This document shows, piece after piece, positions 5,521-5,939 of a DNA stretch of 5,939 nt. The position numbers and the translations under genes are program-made. The stretch comes from Dehalococcoidia bacterium. Lineage in GTDB: Bacteria; Chloroflexota; Dehalococcoidia; Dehalococcoidales; JAUWZL01. The stretch is from assembly GCA_030615305.1 (NCBI GenBank), contig JAUWZL010000043.1, positions 1 to 5,939 on the forward strand, written 5' to 3'. How positions within the stretch are numbered: the first letter of the stretch is position 1; each line of letters starts with the position of its first letter. The notes under the pieces were generated by a model. The model was not told where the DNA came from and ran no database searches. It worked only from the letters and a program-made list of their open reading frames with translations.

Positions 5521-5939
5521 ATGCGTACACAGTATGGCATTATTCTCTCCTACGAGGAGTCATTTGCCAGAGCTGTTGCCATCGGAGTGATAGTAAGGGG
5601 ACCCCTGACGGTATGGCACTTCTTGATACCGTTCGTATTTATTTTTGATTTTTTCCGAAGGAAGAGGGACACTGAAATATTCACCAAGAATTTTCTGTTT
5701 GTCAAAAAGCTGGCTCTTGACGCTGCTTTTGACATAAACAAGGGTGAAGATAGGCAAAGCCAACTTGCCCAGATTAAGAATGAAGCTAGAGACAGGCTCA
5801 CCTCTCAAAAACTCTACTCTTGGGGGATACACCAAGGGCTAATGAAAGAAGTAGATTTGCTCATTGACCATTATTCTAAACTGCTTGAGGCTGAAGGCAA
5901 TAGTTATGAATCTCTGGTAAAAAATGCCTACCAGACTCA
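5521..5939 (+). CDS. Unrecognised protein with an N-terminal membrane segment (3' end outside window)
   Basis: The frame from ATG 5521 is open for 139 complete codons to the end of the window with no stop; I do not recognise the family. The N-terminal 25 residues (MRTQYGIILSYEESFARAVAIG) look soluble or amphipathic. Residues about 27-45 are hydrophobic and aromatic (WHFLIPFVFIFDFF) and are followed by RRKR (46-49), so by the positive-inside rule the remainder is predicted to lie in the cytoplasm. From residue 50 on it is charged and probably helical, with many Lys, Glu, Gln and Asp (for example EDRQSQLAQIKNEARDRL, 76-93; GLMKEVDLLIDHYSKLLEAEG, in pieces over 106-127). The good upstream promoter, third-position variation and lack of stops support a real gene. 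It is transcribed divergently from the radical SAM gene. A catalytic motif is not visible in the part seen; I assign no function. Confidence 0.7.
   Translation, partial: MRTQYGIILSYEESFARAVAIGVIVRGPLTVWHFLIPFVFIFDFFRRKRDTEIFTKNFLFVKKLALDAAFDINKGEDRQSQLAQIKNEARDRLTSQKLYSWGIHQGLMKEVDLLIDHYSKLLEAEGNSYESLVKNAYQT

Noticed and set aside
5550..5835. Two overlapping - strand frames of 83 and 91 residues near the right end
   Set aside because: They are antisense to the frame that starts at 5521 and stays open to the window end, which has a promoter and a plausible protein; the antisense frames have neither.
1..5939. Mobile element, CRISPR array or phage signals
   Set aside because: I found no transposase or integrase, no repeated spaced units, and no terminal inverted repeats with target duplications; the window reads as ordinary chromosomal genes.

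Overview
The window looks like chromosomal DNA of a bacterium that makes tetrapyrroles by the C5 (glutamate) route. Base composition is roughly balanced. The order hemD-hemB-hemL, tight or overlapping gene junctions, and an unlinked anaerobe-style radical SAM/SPASM gene fit an anaerobic lineage. Dehalococcoidia (Chloroflexota) is my best guess and a clostridial-type Firmicute is an alternative. This placement is inference from gene content and protein feel, not a search result.

Region 1 (1-2608) is the 3' end of a heme/corrin/siroheme precursor operon on the + strand. It holds the C-terminal half of uroporphyrinogen-III synthase (hemD, cut by the window edge), porphobilinogen synthase (hemB, overlapping hemD by 8 bases) and glutamate-1-semialdehyde 2,1-aminomutase (hemL, 9 bases after hemB). 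HemL makes 5-aminolevulinate, HemB condenses two of these into porphobilinogen, and HemD closes the tetrapyrrole ring; all conserved catalytic and metal-binding residues I checked are present.

Region 2 (2609-2919) is a 311-base gap without a convincing gene. It begins with a near-consensus sigma-70 promoter (TTGACA, 17-base spacer, CATAAT) just after the hemL stop. The predicted transcript has a leader of about 270 nt with a possible three-way junction, two tandem hairpins, an orphan Shine-Dalgarno-like site and a perfect short inverted repeat before the next gene. It matches no riboswitch class I know and is the best candidate here for something undescribed.

Region 3 (2920-4286) is a 436-residue polytopic membrane protein of the YeiH/UPF0324 'putative sulfate exporter' family, starting at GTG and ending at a strong bidirectional terminator. 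The same terminator serves the convergent gene of region 4 (4293-5390, - strand), a radical SAM protein with a SPASM-like cysteine-rich C-terminus whose substrate cannot be told from the sequence.

Region 4 ends in a 130-base divergent promoter region (5391-5520) with an extended -10 promoter on each strand and an inverted repeat between them. On its right is the start of an unrecognised protein with one membrane segment near its N-terminus (5521 to the window end, incomplete), preceded by an unusually G-rich ribosome-binding region.
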